NCBI RefSeq assembly: GCF_006440675.2
Contig: NZ_CP083951.1
Location: 6,399,199-6,463,198 of the forward strand
Source: Mesorhizobium sp. B2-8-5
Lineage (GTDB): Bacteria; Pseudomonadota; Alphaproteobacteria; Rhizobiales; Rhizobiaceae
DNA: 64,000 nt
Reading direction: 5' to 3'
Shown piece after piece: positions 29,596 to 38,259 of the stretch. Numbering within the stretch: the stretch's first letter is position 1; the number at the start of each line of letters is the position of its first letter. The notes beneath the pieces were generated by a model. It ran no database searches. It saw only the letters and a program-made list of their open reading frames with translations, and was not told the origin of the DNA. The translations under genes were made by a program, and so were the position numbers.

Positions 29596-30519
29596 GTGGG
29601 CATCTATCTCCCGATCGCGGAAATTTCCGTCAACGTCTTCGTGCTGCTGGCGATGGGCGCGGCGGTGGGATTCCTGTCGGGCATGTTCGGGGTCGGCGGC
29701 GGCTTCCTGATCACCCCGCTCCTGATCTTCTACAACATCCCGCCGGCGATCGCCGTCGCCACCGGCGCAAACCAGGTCATCGCCTCCTCTTTCTCCGGCG
29801 CGCTTTCGCATTTCAAGCGCGGCACGCTCGATTTCAAGCTGGGGGGCGTGCTACTGGCCGGCGGCATCGTCGGCTCGACGGCCGGCATCTTCGTCTTTGC
29901 GCTGTTGCGCCGCCTCGGCCAGTTGGACCTGTTCATCTCGCTGCTCTACGTCGTGCTGCTCGGCACCGTCGGCGGACTGATGCTGGTCGAGAGCGTCAAC
30001 GCGCTGCGCGCCAGCCGCAGCGGCGCGGCGCCGGTGCTCAAGAAATCCGGACAGCACAACTGGATCCACCGGCTGCCGTTCAAGGTGCGCTTCCGCGCCT
30101 CGAAGCTCTTCGTCAGCGTCATCCCGGTGCTCGGGCTCGGCGCCGGGATCGGCTTCCTCTCGTCGATCATGGGCGTCGGCGGCGGCTTCATCATGGTGCC
30201 GGCGCTGATCTACCTGCTCAAGGTGCCGACCAATGTCGTCATCGGCACCTCGCTGTTCCAGATCATTTTCACCTCGGCCTATACGACGCTGGTGCATGCC
30301 ACGACCAACCAGACGGTCGACGTGATCCTGGCCTTCCTGCTGATGGCCGGCGGCGTCGCCGGCGCGCAATATGGCGCCAAGGCTGGCCAGAGACTGCGCG
30401 GCGAGCAGTTGCGGGCGCTGCTGGCGATGCTGGTGCTGGCCGTCGCCATCCGCCTTGCCGTCGATCTCTTCGTGACGCCGCCCAATCTTTATTCGCTTTC
30501 CGCCGCGGGCCTGAACTGA
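29596..30519 (+). CDS. TauE/SafE-family sulfite exporter-type permease
   Basis: A 307-residue inner-membrane protein of the TauE/SafE (DUF81) family. The GTG start at 29596 gives VGIYLPIAEISVNVFVLLAMG; the longer frame upstream is non-conserved and crosses the GC hairpin. The duplicated signature is clear: GFLSGMFGVGGGFLITPLLIFY and GFLSSIMGVGGGFIMVPALIYL. About eight helices. Members export sulfite, sulfoacetate or other organosulfonates. It is translationally coupled (TGATG) to the next gene and lies 5 kb before a sulfite dehydrogenase operon, which supports sulfite as the substrate. Confidence 0.92.
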   Translation: MGIYLPIAEISVNVFVLLAMGAAVGFLSGMFGVGGGFLITPLLIFYNIPPAIAVATGANQVIASSFSGALSHFKRGTLDFKLGGVLLAGGIVGSTAGIFVFALLRRLGQLDLFISLLYVVLLGTVGGLMLVESVNALRASRSGAAPVLKKSGQHNWIHRLPFKVRFRASKLFVSVIPVLGLGAGIGFLSSIMGVGGGFIMVPALIYLLKVPTNVVIGTSLFQIIFTSAYTTLVHATTNQTVDVILAFLLMAGGVAGAQYGAKAGQRLRGEQLRALLAMLVLAVAIRLAVDLFVTPPNLYSLSAAGLN

Positions 30520-31310
30520 TGCCGGCACGACGAGCATTTGCAGCCGCCGCCTCGTTGTCGATGCTCTTTGCCCTTTCCCCGGCAACCGCGCAAACGCCGC
30601 CTGCCGAAAGCATCCAGATCGGCCTGTCGACCGACGCCGTTTCGATCACGGCGGGTTTCTCCGGCGCCGATCTCACCATCTTCGGATCGCTGGAAAATCC
30701 CGATCCGCTGGTCGCGCGCCAGGGGCGCTATGACGTGATCGTCGTGCTCGAAGGCCCGCCACGCCCTGTTGTCGTCCGGCGCAAGGACCGGGTGCTCGGC
30801 GTCTGGGTCAACCTGGACTCGGAGACGTTCGAGAACGTGCCGGTCTCCTATTCCGTCGCGACGACGCGCCCGCTGCAGGACATCGCCGAGCCTGCCAAAT
30901 ACAAGCAGCTCTCGCTCGGCGCGCAGAACCTCTACATGAAGCCCGCCGACGAGACCGACAGCCCGGCAACCATCGAGGAATTCACGGCCGCGCTACGCGA
31001 CCGCAAGGCGGCGACGGGCCTCTACAGCGAAAATGTCGGCGGCGTGCAGTTCCTGTCGCAGAACCTGTTTCGCGCCACCGTGCGGCTGGCGCCCAATGTT
31101 CCGGTCGGGACCCATAAAGCCCGCGCGTTCCTGTTCAAGAGCGGCATGTTCGTCAAGGAAAGCTCGGCCCAGCTCGAAATCCGCAAGTCCGGTTTCGAGC
31201 AATCGATCTTCCGCGTCGCGCACGACTATTCCTTCCTCTATGGCGTGTTCGCCATATCGCTCGCCATGCTGACCGGCTGGCTGGGCCGGCTCATCTTCCG
31301 CAAGGATTGA
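30519..31310 (+). CDS. TIGR02186-like conserved membrane protein, partner of TauE-type permease
   Basis: A 263-residue protein with a signal peptide (FAAAASLSMLFALSPATAQ), an extracytoplasmic beta-rich domain (SIQIGLSTDAVSITAGFSGADL, VIVVLEGPPRPVVVRRKDR) and one C-terminal membrane helix (SFLYGVFAISLAMLTGWLG). It looks like the TIGR02186 family that regularly follows TauE/SafE permeases in alphaproteobacteria. The start codon overlaps the permease stop. Function unknown; an accessory or sensory subunit facing the periplasm is likely. Confidence 0.88.
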   Translation: MPARRAFAAAASLSMLFALSPATAQTPPAESIQIGLSTDAVSITAGFSGADLTIFGSLENPDPLVARQGRYDVIVVLEGPPRPVVVRRKDRVLGVWVNLDSETFENVPVSYSVATTRPLQDIAEPAKYKQLSLGAQNLYMKPADETDSPATIEEFTAALRDRKAATGLYSENVGGVQFLSQNLFRATVRLAPNVPVGTHKARAFLFKSGMFVKESSAQLEIRKSGFEQSIFRVAHDYSFLYGVFAISLAMLTGWLGRLIFRKD

Positions 31311-31315
31311 TACCC

Positions 31316-31345
31316 GCGGGAAAATTGGGAAGACCCATTTTCCCG
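31316..31345 (+). terminator. Hairpin after the TIGR02186-like gene
   Basis: GGGAAAATTGGG pairs with CCCATTTTCCC with one bulge. A second weaker GGGTTTCCCTTTTCCC stretch follows. It separates the exporter pair from the Hsp70-like gene. No long T-run follows, so confidence is modest. Confidence 0.4.
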
Positions 31346-31510
31346 TGAAAAGAGGGTTTCCCTTTTCCCGGTTTTGCGATACATCGCCGCCTCCCAGCCC
31401 TAGGGACAAGCACACACATTTCGATTTTCGGCAGAGCGGTCCGGCTTTCCGGACGACGACGCGCTTTGCGTCGTCGGCAACCCTGCCCCAGGCAACGACA
31501 GGAGGCTGCG

Positions 31511-32767
31511 ATGCGATCGGCATTCGGCGGCATCGATTTCGGCACGTCCAATTCCACCGTGGGCGTGATCCGCGACGGCCGGGCGCGACTGGTGGCACTG
31601 GAAGGCGAGCAACCGACCTTGCCAAGCGCCGTGTTCTTCAACTTCGAGGACGGCCACACCTATTTCGGCCGCCGTGCGATCAGCGACTACACCGACAGCA
31701 TCGAAGGGCGTCTGATGCGCTCGCTGAAGAGCGTTCTCGGCAGCACGCTCGCCAATGAGAAGACGCGCATCAAGGCGCGCCAGATCGGCTTCATCGACAT
31801 CGTCGGCCTGTTTATCGATCATCTCAAGAAGCGGCTGGAAGAAGACGCAGGCGGTCCGGTCGACAACGTCGTGCTGGGCAGGCCCGTGCAGTTCGTCGAT
31901 GACGACGCGGCCGCCGATATGAAGGCGCAGGGCGAACTAGAGAAGGCAGCGCGCGCGCAGGGCTTCAGGCACATCGCCTTCCAGTTCGAGCCGATCGCGG
32001 CGGCGCTCGATTACGAGCAGAAGGTCGCCCGCGAGGAGCTGGCGTTGATCGTCGACATGGGCGGCGGCACATCCGACTTTTCGATCGTGCGGGTCTCGCC
32101 GGAGCGCGCCCGCTCGACCGACCGCAAGGCGGACATCCTGGCCAATCGCGGCGTCCATATCGGCGGCACCGATTTCGACCGGCTGCTCAGCATCGCCCAT
32201 GTCATGCCCGAGCTCGGCTATCTGACACGGACCAAGGACCACAAGCGCAACCTGCCCGCTGCCTATTTCATCGACCTGGCGACCTGGCAGCGCATCAACC
32301 TCGTCTACACCGCCAAGGCGATGAATGACCTGCGGCAAATCCGCTACGAGGCCGAGCGGGCCGACCTTGTCGACCGCTTCATCCGCGTCGTCGAGCATCG
32401 CTACGGCCATGCGATGGCGGGCCTTGTCGAAAGGGCGAAGATCGCGCTGACCGACCAGTCTTCGGCCGAAGTGAAGGTGTCGCTGCCCGGCGCGCGCTTC
32501 GCGGCCGAGATCACGCGCGCCGACCTCGAGGAGACCATTGCCGGCGACATCGAACGCGTGGCCGCGACGGTGAGACAAACGATCGCCGACGCCGGCGTTG
32601 CCGCCTCGGCCATCACCGCCGTGTTCCTCACCGGCGGTTCGACCGCCATCCCGCTGGCGAAGCGGCAGATTCTTTCCCTGGTGCCGCAGGCCTCCGTCAT
32701 CGAAGGCGACATGTTCGGCTCGGTCGGCCTCGGCCTCGCGCTGGATGCGCAGCGGAAATACGCGTGA
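31511..32767 (+). CDS. Hsp70-family protein, YegD type
   Basis: A 418-residue Hsp70-like ATPase lacking the C-terminal substrate-binding domain, as in E. coli YegD. Nucleotide motifs: phosphate-1 GGIDFGTSNSTVGVI, phosphate-2 LALIVDMGGGTSDFSIVRV, adenosine AVFLTGGSTAIPLAKR. GGAGG lies 5 bases before the ATG at 31511; the upstream in-frame start at 31466 lacks one. Its clients are unknown. It lies between the sulfite exporter pair and an IS insertion. Confidence 0.93.
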   Translation: MRSAFGGIDFGTSNSTVGVIRDGRARLVALEGEQPTLPSAVFFNFEDGHTYFGRRAISDYTDSIEGRLMRSLKSVLGSTLANEKTRIKARQIGFIDIVGLFIDHLKKRLEEDAGGPVDNVVLGRPVQFVDDDAAADMKAQGELEKAARAQGFRHIAFQFEPIAAALDYEQKVAREELALIVDMGGGTSDFSIVRVSPERARSTDRKADILANRGVHIGGTDFDRLLSIAHVMPELGYLTRTKDHKRNLPAAYFIDLATWQRINLVYTAKAMNDLRQIRYEAERADLVDRFIRVVEHRYGHAMAGLVERAKIALTDQSSAEVKVSLPGARFAAEITRADLEETIAGDIERVAATVRQTIADAGVAASAITAVFLTGGSTAIPLAKRQILSLVPQASVIEGDMFGSVGLGLALDAQRKYA

Positions 32768-32814
32768 GGGCTGGAGGTTGACTAAGACGCCGGTCGCTTC
32801 CACGGGCGGAGCAA

Positions 32815-32847
32815 GGAGCGAAGCGACGCGCGCAGACCCGAGGATCC
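32815..32847. repeat. Palindromic repeat D, left arm
   Basis: GGAGCGAAGCGACGC...AGACCCGAGGATCC. It is the near reverse complement of 34034-34069. The two arms were probably neighbours before the IS110 element entered just after the GGATCC. Confidence 0.8.
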
Positions 32848-32870
32848 TGTGTGTTGGTTCTGGTGTATGG

Positions 32871-32999
32871 TTTGAAGTGGGAAGGAGACCGAATGAATCC
32901 TGGTCGTCCTTTCGGACAGGCCGTGGCATGGCCCGGTCCCTTCCCACCGGTGAACCATCAACCTGAACAGTTGCACGGGGCTGTTTCAAGCCAGACCCC
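32871..32999 (+). ncRNA. Candidate IS110 bridge RNA
   Basis: The left non-coding end folds strongly. GTGGGAAGGAGACCG (32877-32891) pairs with CGGTCCCTTCCCAC (32934-32947) with one bulge. Inside are two hairpins: GTCC-TTTC-GGAC (32906-32917) and GGCC-GTGGCAT-GGCC (32919-32933). A further region follows up to the transposase. IS110 elements are known to express a structured bridge RNA from this position that pairs with target and donor DNA. The exact ends are a guess. Confidence 0.6.
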
Positions 33000-33022
33000 G
33001 CACCACAGGAAGAGGCGTGGAC

Positions 33023-33949
33023 ATGATAGCCCAGAACTATGTCGGCTGCGACATCTCAAAGCAGTGGCTCGATTTTTTTGATGAGACAAGTGGCCGTCTT
33101 CGGCGCATCGACAACCAGGCCGACGCGATCGCGGCGTATGTGGCGGGCCTTGATCCCAGTCGGGACTTCGTCGTCATGGAGGCGACGGGCGTCCATGACC
33201 GGCTTCTGCGCCATGCGCTGGCCAAGGCCGGCGTGCCGTTCTCGCGGCACAACCCGGCGCATACCCACCACTATGCGAAGTCGACGAGACGGCGGGCCAA
33301 GACCGATCCTCTCGACGCCAGGATGCTGAGCGACTACGGCCGTCGCTATAATCCTGAGGCCGAGCCGGCGCCGCGCGAAGAAGTCGAGCGGCTTCAATCG
33401 CTTGCCCGCTACCGCGATCAACTGGTCGAGATGCGGGCAACGGCGAAGAAGCACCTCGCCGAGGCCTTCAATGAGATCGTCATTGCCGATCTGGAAGAAA
33501 CGATCGCCTACCTCGACACGCGCATCAAGGCGATCGAGAGCCAGATTGCCGAAGTCATTCGTCAAGCCGAGGACACCGCCCGCGATTACACGCTGATGGT
33601 CTCCGTGCCCGGTGTCTCCAAGGTCGGCGCATTCTCGCTGCTGGCGCTCCTGCCCGAGCTCGGCCAGCGCTCACCCAAGGCGATCGCGGCACTGGTCGGC
33701 CTTGCCCCGTTCGACAACAAGAGCGGCAAGCTCAACCGCAGGAGCCAGATCCAGGGCGGGCGATCACGCGTGCGCCGCGCTCTCTACATGGCAGCCCTCA
33801 CCGCCATTCGAACCTGTGAGCGCTTCAAGTCCTTCTACAGCGCACTTGCTGCCCGCTCCGGCTCCAAGAAGCTCGCCATCATCGCCGTCGCAAGGAAGCT
33901 CCTGGTCGTCCTCAACGCCATCATGCGCGATAAAACCGCATTCGCATGA
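33023..33949 (+). CDS. IS110-family transposase (DEDD recombinase)
   Basis: A 308-residue full-length transposase. The N-terminal RuvC-like DEDD domain carries VGCDISKQWLDFF (Asp), VVMEATGVHDR (Glu) and AKTDPLDARMLSDYGRR (Asp pair). The C-terminal Tnp20 domain has VPGVSKVGAFSLLALLPELGQ, ALVGLAPFDNKSGK and the conserved serine region RRALYMAALTAIR. AGGAAGAGG lies 7 bases before the ATG at 33023; a GTG at 33017 is in frame. There is no visible damage, so the element may be active. Confidence 0.95.
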   Translation: MIAQNYVGCDISKQWLDFFDETSGRLRRIDNQADAIAAYVAGLDPSRDFVVMEATGVHDRLLRHALAKAGVPFSRHNPAHTHHYAKSTRRRAKTDPLDARMLSDYGRRYNPEAEPAPREEVERLQSLARYRDQLVEMRATAKKHLAEAFNEIVIADLEETIAYLDTRIKAIESQIAEVIRQAEDTARDYTLMVSVPGVSKVGAFSLLALLPELGQRSPKAIAALVGLAPFDNKSGKLNRRSQIQGGRSRVRRALYMAALTAIRTCERFKSFYSALAARSGSKKLAIIAVARKLLVVLNAIMRDKTAFA

Positions 33950-34033
33950 ACACAGTTGCCTTTCCGTGACGTATAAGCGCCGCTGCGATGCAGAATTCTG
34001 CTCCGGTGCACTCCACGTCGAAGGTCACGGAAT

Positions 34034-34069
34034 GGATCCTCGGGTCTACGCTCCGCTTCGCGTCGCTCC
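34034..34069. repeat. Palindromic repeat D, right arm
   Basis: GGATCCTCGGGTCTACGCTCC...GTCGCTCC, the inverted partner of 32815-32847. It continues into GTGGATGACGACG, a tail I associate with the same dispersed repeat family in Mesorhizobium. The stretch 34070-34161 shows no gene. Confidence 0.8.
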
Positions 34070-34161
34070 GCCCGTGGATGACGACGTTCGGAGGCCTCGG
34101 ACAATCGCGAACGTTCGCGATGATCAGCATCCCAAGAACATAGTCCGGGTGCCGCCTGGGC

Positions 34162-35049
34162 TCAGCCGACCTTTCCGCCCAGATGCGCCTTCAGCGCCAT
34201 CTGGGCGAGGCTCGCCTGGCGGTCGCGATGCGTGATCATGGCGAAGTCGCGCTTCGGCAATTCGACCGGCACGGCCCTGAGGCTGCCCTCCGCCAGGGAG
34301 CGCGCGACGACGAGTTCCGAGATGATCGTCGCCCCCGCGCCGGCCTCCACGGCCTGACGCACGGCCTCGTTGCTGGGCAGGACGAGGAAAATCTGCAATT
34401 CCGCCGGCGGAACCCCCTGACTGAGCGCGAAATCCTCCAGCGCCTCGCGCGTGCCCGACCCGCCTTCCCGGATGATCCAGCGCAACGCCCTGATGTCGAG
34501 GTTTCCCGCCCGGGTCATCGGAATCTCGGGATGCGAGCGCGCCACAACCAGCATCGGGCGATCCTCATCGACCGTGGCGCGGCGCAAGATGTCGGACTCG
34601 GTGCGGCCCTCAACCAGGCCGAAATCGGCGCGGCCGTCCAGCACATTGGTCTCGACCTGCCTGGTGTTGCCGATCGTCACGCTCAGCTTCACGGCCGGAT
34701 AGGCTTCGTGGAAGGTAGCCAGGCGACGCGGCAGCCAGTAGCTGGCGATGGTCTGGCTCGCCGCGATCGACAGGCTGCCGGCGACGGTCTGCGAGACATC
34801 CTCCAGAACGCCGCGGGCAGCGGTGGCGCGATCCAGGACGGCCTTGGCCTCCGGCAGGAAGCGATGGCCGGTCTGCGCCAGTTCGATGTTGCGGCCGACC
34901 CGATTGAACAGGCGCACACCATGTTGGCTTTCGAGCGCGCGGATGGCGGCCGAGGCCGCCGACTGCGAGATGCCGAGCCGCTCGGCGGCCTTGGTCATAT
35001 GGCCGTGCTCGGCGACGGCGACGAAGATGCGCAACTGGTCGAGAGTCAT
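34162..35049 (-). CDS. LysR-family regulator (CysB/YeiE-like)
   Basis: A 295-residue LysR regulator from the start MTLDQLRIFVAVAEHG. The winged HTH (KAAERLGISQSAASAAIRALESQHGVRLFNRVGR) is typical. The effector domain reads SLSIAASQTIASYWLPRRLATF and VETNVLDGRADFGLVEG, close to what I recall of CbbR/YeiE types; YeiE has been reported to sense sulfite. It diverges from the SoeABC-type sulfite dehydrogenase operon across a 125-base spacer, so it probably regulates that operon. Confidence 0.88.
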   Translation of the reverse strand: MTLDQLRIFVAVAEHGHMTKAAERLGISQSAASAAIRALESQHGVRLFNRVGRNIELAQTGHRFLPEAKAVLDRATAARGVLEDVSQTVAGSLSIAASQTIASYWLPRRLATFHEAYPAVKLSVTIGNTRQVETNVLDGRADFGLVEGRTESDILRRATVDEDRPMLVVARSHPEIPMTRAGNLDIRALRWIIREGGSGTREALEDFALSQGVPPAELQIFLVLPSNEAVRQAVEAGAGATIISELVVARSLAEGSLRAVPVELPKRDFAMITHRDRQASLAQMALKAHLGGKVG

Positions 35050-35173
35050 GGTCCAACTAAGAAGCAAAATCGATCGGAATTACAAGAGCCGCTTGTTAGA
35101 CGCATCAATGGCTTTGTTCTAAGTTTTTGCCTGAAGTTGGAAAAAATTGGTCGCCAGAGACCAAGAGTGGGAA

Positions 35174-35332
35174 ATGATAGGGCGCTTCAAATCCCTGTTC
35201 GCGCATTGGAACCGCCGTCTGAAGCGGCAGCTCGCCGGCGAGCGCTATCATCCTGAACTCCATTACATGCGCGGCCCGGGACCCAAGACGAAGGCCAAGA
35301 TGGCGAACGGCAAGAGCGTTCGCGGATCATGA
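35174..35332 (+). CDS. Small protein (52 aa) translationally coupled to soeA
   Basis: A 52-residue basic protein starting MIGRFKSLFAHWNRRLKR. It contains QLAGERYHPELHYMRGPGPK and ends in a Lys/Gly-rich tail. Its stop overlaps the soeA start (ATGA), so it is the first gene of the soe operon. No membrane segment or metal motif is visible. I do not recognise a family; a maturation or regulatory role for the molybdoenzyme is a guess from position. Confidence 0.65.
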   Translation: MIGRFKSLFAHWNRRLKRQLAGERYHPELHYMRGPGPKTKAKMANGKSVRGS

Positions 35333-38259
35333 GCAAAGCCGCGCCGCGCGGCGCCAATTCCGCCCCCTCGCAGCGGCCGCTGGCCGACAGCCGAGCGCCG
35401 GACGAGGGCGACGGCGTCGAGACCTCACCAAGCGTCTCCGACCGCACCGCCAAGACCACCTGCTACATGTGCGCCTGCCGCTGCGGCATCGACGTCCACA
35501 TCAAGGACGGCAAGGTCCGCTACATCAACGGCAACAAGGACCATCCGGTGAACCGGGGCGTGATCTGCGGGAAGGGCAGCGCCGGCATCATGCAGCACTA
35601 CAGCCCAGCGCGGCTGCAGAAACCACTGCTGAGGACCGGGCCGCGCGGCTCGGGCGAGTTCCGCGAGATCGAGTGGGACGAAGCGCTGACCATCGCCACC
35701 GAAAGGCTGTCGTCGATCCGGCGCACCGACCCGAAAAAACTCGCCTTCTTCACCGGACGCGACCAGTCGCAATCGCTGACCGGCTGGTGGGCCTCGAAAT
35801 TCGGCACGCCCAATTTCGCCGCGCATGGCGGCTTCTGCTCCGTCAACATGGCGGCCGGCGGGCTCTACACGATCGGCGGCTCGTTCTGGGAATTCGGCGA
35901 GCCCGACTGGGACAACACCAGATACTTCATGCTGTTCGGCGTCGCCGAGGACCATGATTCCAACCCGATCAAGATCGGCCTCGGCAAGCTCAAGGCGCGC
36001 GGCGCCAAGGTGGTTTCGATCAACCCCTGCCGCACCGGCTACAACGCCATCGCCGACGACTGGATCGGGATAAGGCCGGGGACGGACGGGCTGTTCGTGC
36101 TTGCCCTTGTCCACGAACTGCTCAAGGCCGGCCGCGTCGATCTCGACTATCTGCTGCGCTACACCAACGCGTCGGTGCTGGTCGTGCAGGAGCCGGGGGC
36201 CGCCGATGACGGGTTGTTCGTGCGTGACGCGGACGGCAATCCGCTTGCCTGGGACAGGGCGGCCAAGCAACCGGTCAATGCGGCCGACCCCGAAGCAAAG
36301 CCAGCGCTGACCGGCTGCCATGAGGTCGGCGGACAGCGCTGCGTGCCTGTCTTCCAGCTCATCGCCGAACGCTATCTCGACGAGACGTATTCGCCGGACG
36401 CCGTGGCGGAGCGCTGCGGCGTCAGCGCGGAAACGATCCGGCGCATCGCGGCGGAGCTGGCGCATGTCGCCTTCGAGCAGACGATCGAACTGCCGATAGC
36501 CTGGACCGACTGGGCGGGCCGGCGGCACGAGACGATCGAGGGACGGCCTGTCTCGATGCATGCCATGCGCGGCATCTCGGCCCATTCCAACGGTTTTCAC
36601 ACCTGCCGCGCCATCCATCTGCTGCAGGTGCTGCTCGGCACCGTCGATGTCCCCGGCGGCTTCCGCTTCAAGCCGCCTTATCCGCGCCCGGCGCCGCCGG
36701 GGCCGAAGCCATGCGGAAAAAACGTTCGGCCGATGACGCCGCTCGACGGCATGCCGCTCGGCTTCGTCTGCGGACCGGACGATCTTCTCGTCGACGACGC
36801 CGGCCAGCCCACCCGCATCGACAAGGCCTATTCCTGGGAAGCTCCCCTGGCCGCGCATGGGCTGATGCACTCGGTCATCCGCAACGCCTGGGCCGGCGAT
36901 CCTTATCCGATCGACACGCTGATGATGTACATGTCGAACATGGCGTGGAACTCGTCGATGAACACCGTCGAGACGATTGCCATGCTGACCGACAAGGACG
37001 AGGCCGGCGCCTACAAGATCCCCTTCATCATCTATTCCGACGCCTATTATTCCGAGACCGTGCCCTTCGCCGACCTGGTGCTGCCCGACACCACCTATCT
37101 CGAGCGGCACGACTGCATCAGCCTGCTCGACCGGCCGATCAGCCATGCCGACGGGGCCGCCGACGCCATCCGCCATCCAGTGGTGCAGCCGGACCGCGAC
37201 GTGCGGCCGTTCCAGTCGGTGCTGATCGAGCTCGGCGCGCGGCTTGGCCTGCCAGGCTTCGTCGACGAGCACGGTTCGGCCAAATACAGCTGTTATGCCG
37301 ACTATATCGTCAACCATCAGCGCACGCCCGGCATCGGCCCTTTAGCCGGCTGGCGCGGCAAGAATGGCGGCTCGATCGGCAGGGGCGACGTCAACCCCGA
37401 CCAGCTGCAGCGCTATATCGACAATGGCGGCTTCTGGCATCACGATTTCTCCGACGACCAGCGCTATTACAAAATGGGCAACCGCGCCTATCTCGACTTC
37501 GCCGTCGAGATGGGTTTCATCCCCAAGGCCGAGCCTATTGTCTTCCAGCTCTACTCGGAGCCGATGCAGCGGTTCAGGCTTGCCGCGCGCGGCCATGGCA
37601 AGGTGCAGCCACCCGACGCCGAGCGCGGCCGCATCGAAGCCTATATGGACCCGCTGCCATTCTGGTACGCGCCCTTCGAGGACGACGCCGTCGACCTCGG
37701 AAAATATCCGCTGCATGCGCTGACGCAGCGGCCGATGCACATGTACCATTCCTGGGGCTCGCAGAATGCGTGGCTGCGGCAGATCACCAGCCAGAACCGG
37801 CTGTTCGTGCATAGCCAGACGGCCGCCGGACTTGGCCTCGCCGACGACGACTGGGTGTGGATCGAAAGCGTCAACGGCCGGGTGAAAGGCCAGATCAAGC
37901 TGATCGACGGCGTGAATCCGGACACGGTGTGGACCTGGAACGCGGTCGGCAAGCGGCGCGGCAGTTGGGGCCTGAAGGACGATGCGGCGGAAAGCAATCG
38001 CGGCTTCCTGCTCAACCACATTATCGGCGACCAGACATCGGCCGACGCCAACGGCAAGCGTTACTCCAATTCAGACCCGGTCACCGGACAGGCGGCATGG
38101 TTTGACGTGCGCGTGCGGATCGTCAAATGCGCGCCGCAGGAAGCCGGCTTCACCGAGCCGCAATTCGAGCGTTTCGCCCAGCCGCCGCATTTCGAACCTT
38201 CGCCCGAAGTGCTTCGCTTCGGCGCCGCGTTTCGCATGAACAGGGAAGCCGCCGAATGA
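35329..38259 (+). CDS. soeA: Sulfite dehydrogenase catalytic subunit SoeA (molybdopterin oxidoreductase)
   Basis: A 976-residue DMSO-reductase-family enzyme. A 4Fe-4S site lies at the N-terminus (TCYMCACRCGIDVHIKDGK, then RGVICGKGSAGI). The molybdopterin domains follow (GGFCSVNMAAGGLYTIG, RTGYNAIADDWIGIRPGTDG) and a C-terminal nucleotide-binding domain (MHMYHSWGSQNAWLRQITSQNRLFVH). There is no twin-arginine signal, so it faces the cytoplasm, as SoeABC does. Length and operon order soeA-B-C match the cytoplasmic sulfite dehydrogenases of Allochromatium and Ruegeria. A thiosulfate or polysulfide enzyme is the alternative. Confidence 0.85.
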   Translation: MSKAAPRGANSAPSQRPLADSRAPDEGDGVETSPSVSDRTAKTTCYMCACRCGIDVHIKDGKVRYINGNKDHPVNRGVICGKGSAGIMQHYSPARLQKPLLRTGPRGSGEFREIEWDEALTIATERLSSIRRTDPKKLAFFTGRDQSQSLTGWWASKFGTPNFAAHGGFCSVNMAAGGLYTIGGSFWEFGEPDWDNTRYFMLFGVAEDHDSNPIKIGLGKLKARGAKVVSINPCRTGYNAIADDWIGIRPGTDGLFVLALVHELLKAGRVDLDYLLRYTNASVLVVQEPGAADDGLFVRDADGNPLAWDRAAKQPVNAADPEAKPALTGCHEVGGQRCVPVFQLIAERYLDETYSPDAVAERCGVSAETIRRIAAELAHVAFEQTIELPIAWTDWAGRRHETIEGRPVSMHAMRGISAHSNGFHTCRAIHLLQVLLGTVDVPGGFRFKPPYPRPAPPGPKPCGKNVRPMTPLDGMPLGFVCGPDDLLVDDAGQPTRIDKAYSWEAPLAAHGLMHSVIRNAWAGDPYPIDTLMMYMSNMAWNSSMNTVETIAMLTDKDEAGAYKIPFIIYSDAYYSETVPFADLVLPDTTYLERHDCISLLDRPISHADGAADAIRHPVVQPDRDVRPFQSVLIELGARLGLPGFVDEHGSAKYSCYADYIVNHQRTPGIGPLAGWRGKNGGSIGRGDVNPDQLQRYIDNGGFWHHDFSDDQRYYKMGNRAYLDFAVEMGFIPKAEPIVFQLYSEPMQRFRLAARGHGKVQPPDAERGRIEAYMDPLPFWYAPFEDDAVDLGKYPLHALTQRPMHMYHSWGSQNAWLRQITSQNRLFVHSQTAAGLGLADDDWVWIESVNGRVKGQIKLIDGVNPDTVWTWNAVGKRRGSWGLKDDAAESNRGFLLNHIIGDQTSADANGKRYSNSDPVTGQAAWFDVRVRIVKCAPQEAGFTEPQFERFAQPPHFEPSPEVLRFGAAFRMNREAAE

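Larger units (their letters stand above)
32848..33960 (+). mobile_element. IS110-family insertion sequence
   Basis: About 1.1 kb. Boundaries are inferred from the interrupted host repeat. The left arm stops at GGATCC (32847); the sequence that should follow it, TTCCGTGAC, resumes at 33962, just as the intact right arm reads GTCACGGAATGGATCC. The element has a 175-base left non-coding end, one DEDD transposase gene and only about a dozen bases after it. It has no terminal inverted repeats, as usual for IS110. The long left and short right ends fit the IS110 rather than the IS1111 subgroup. Confidence 0.85.
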
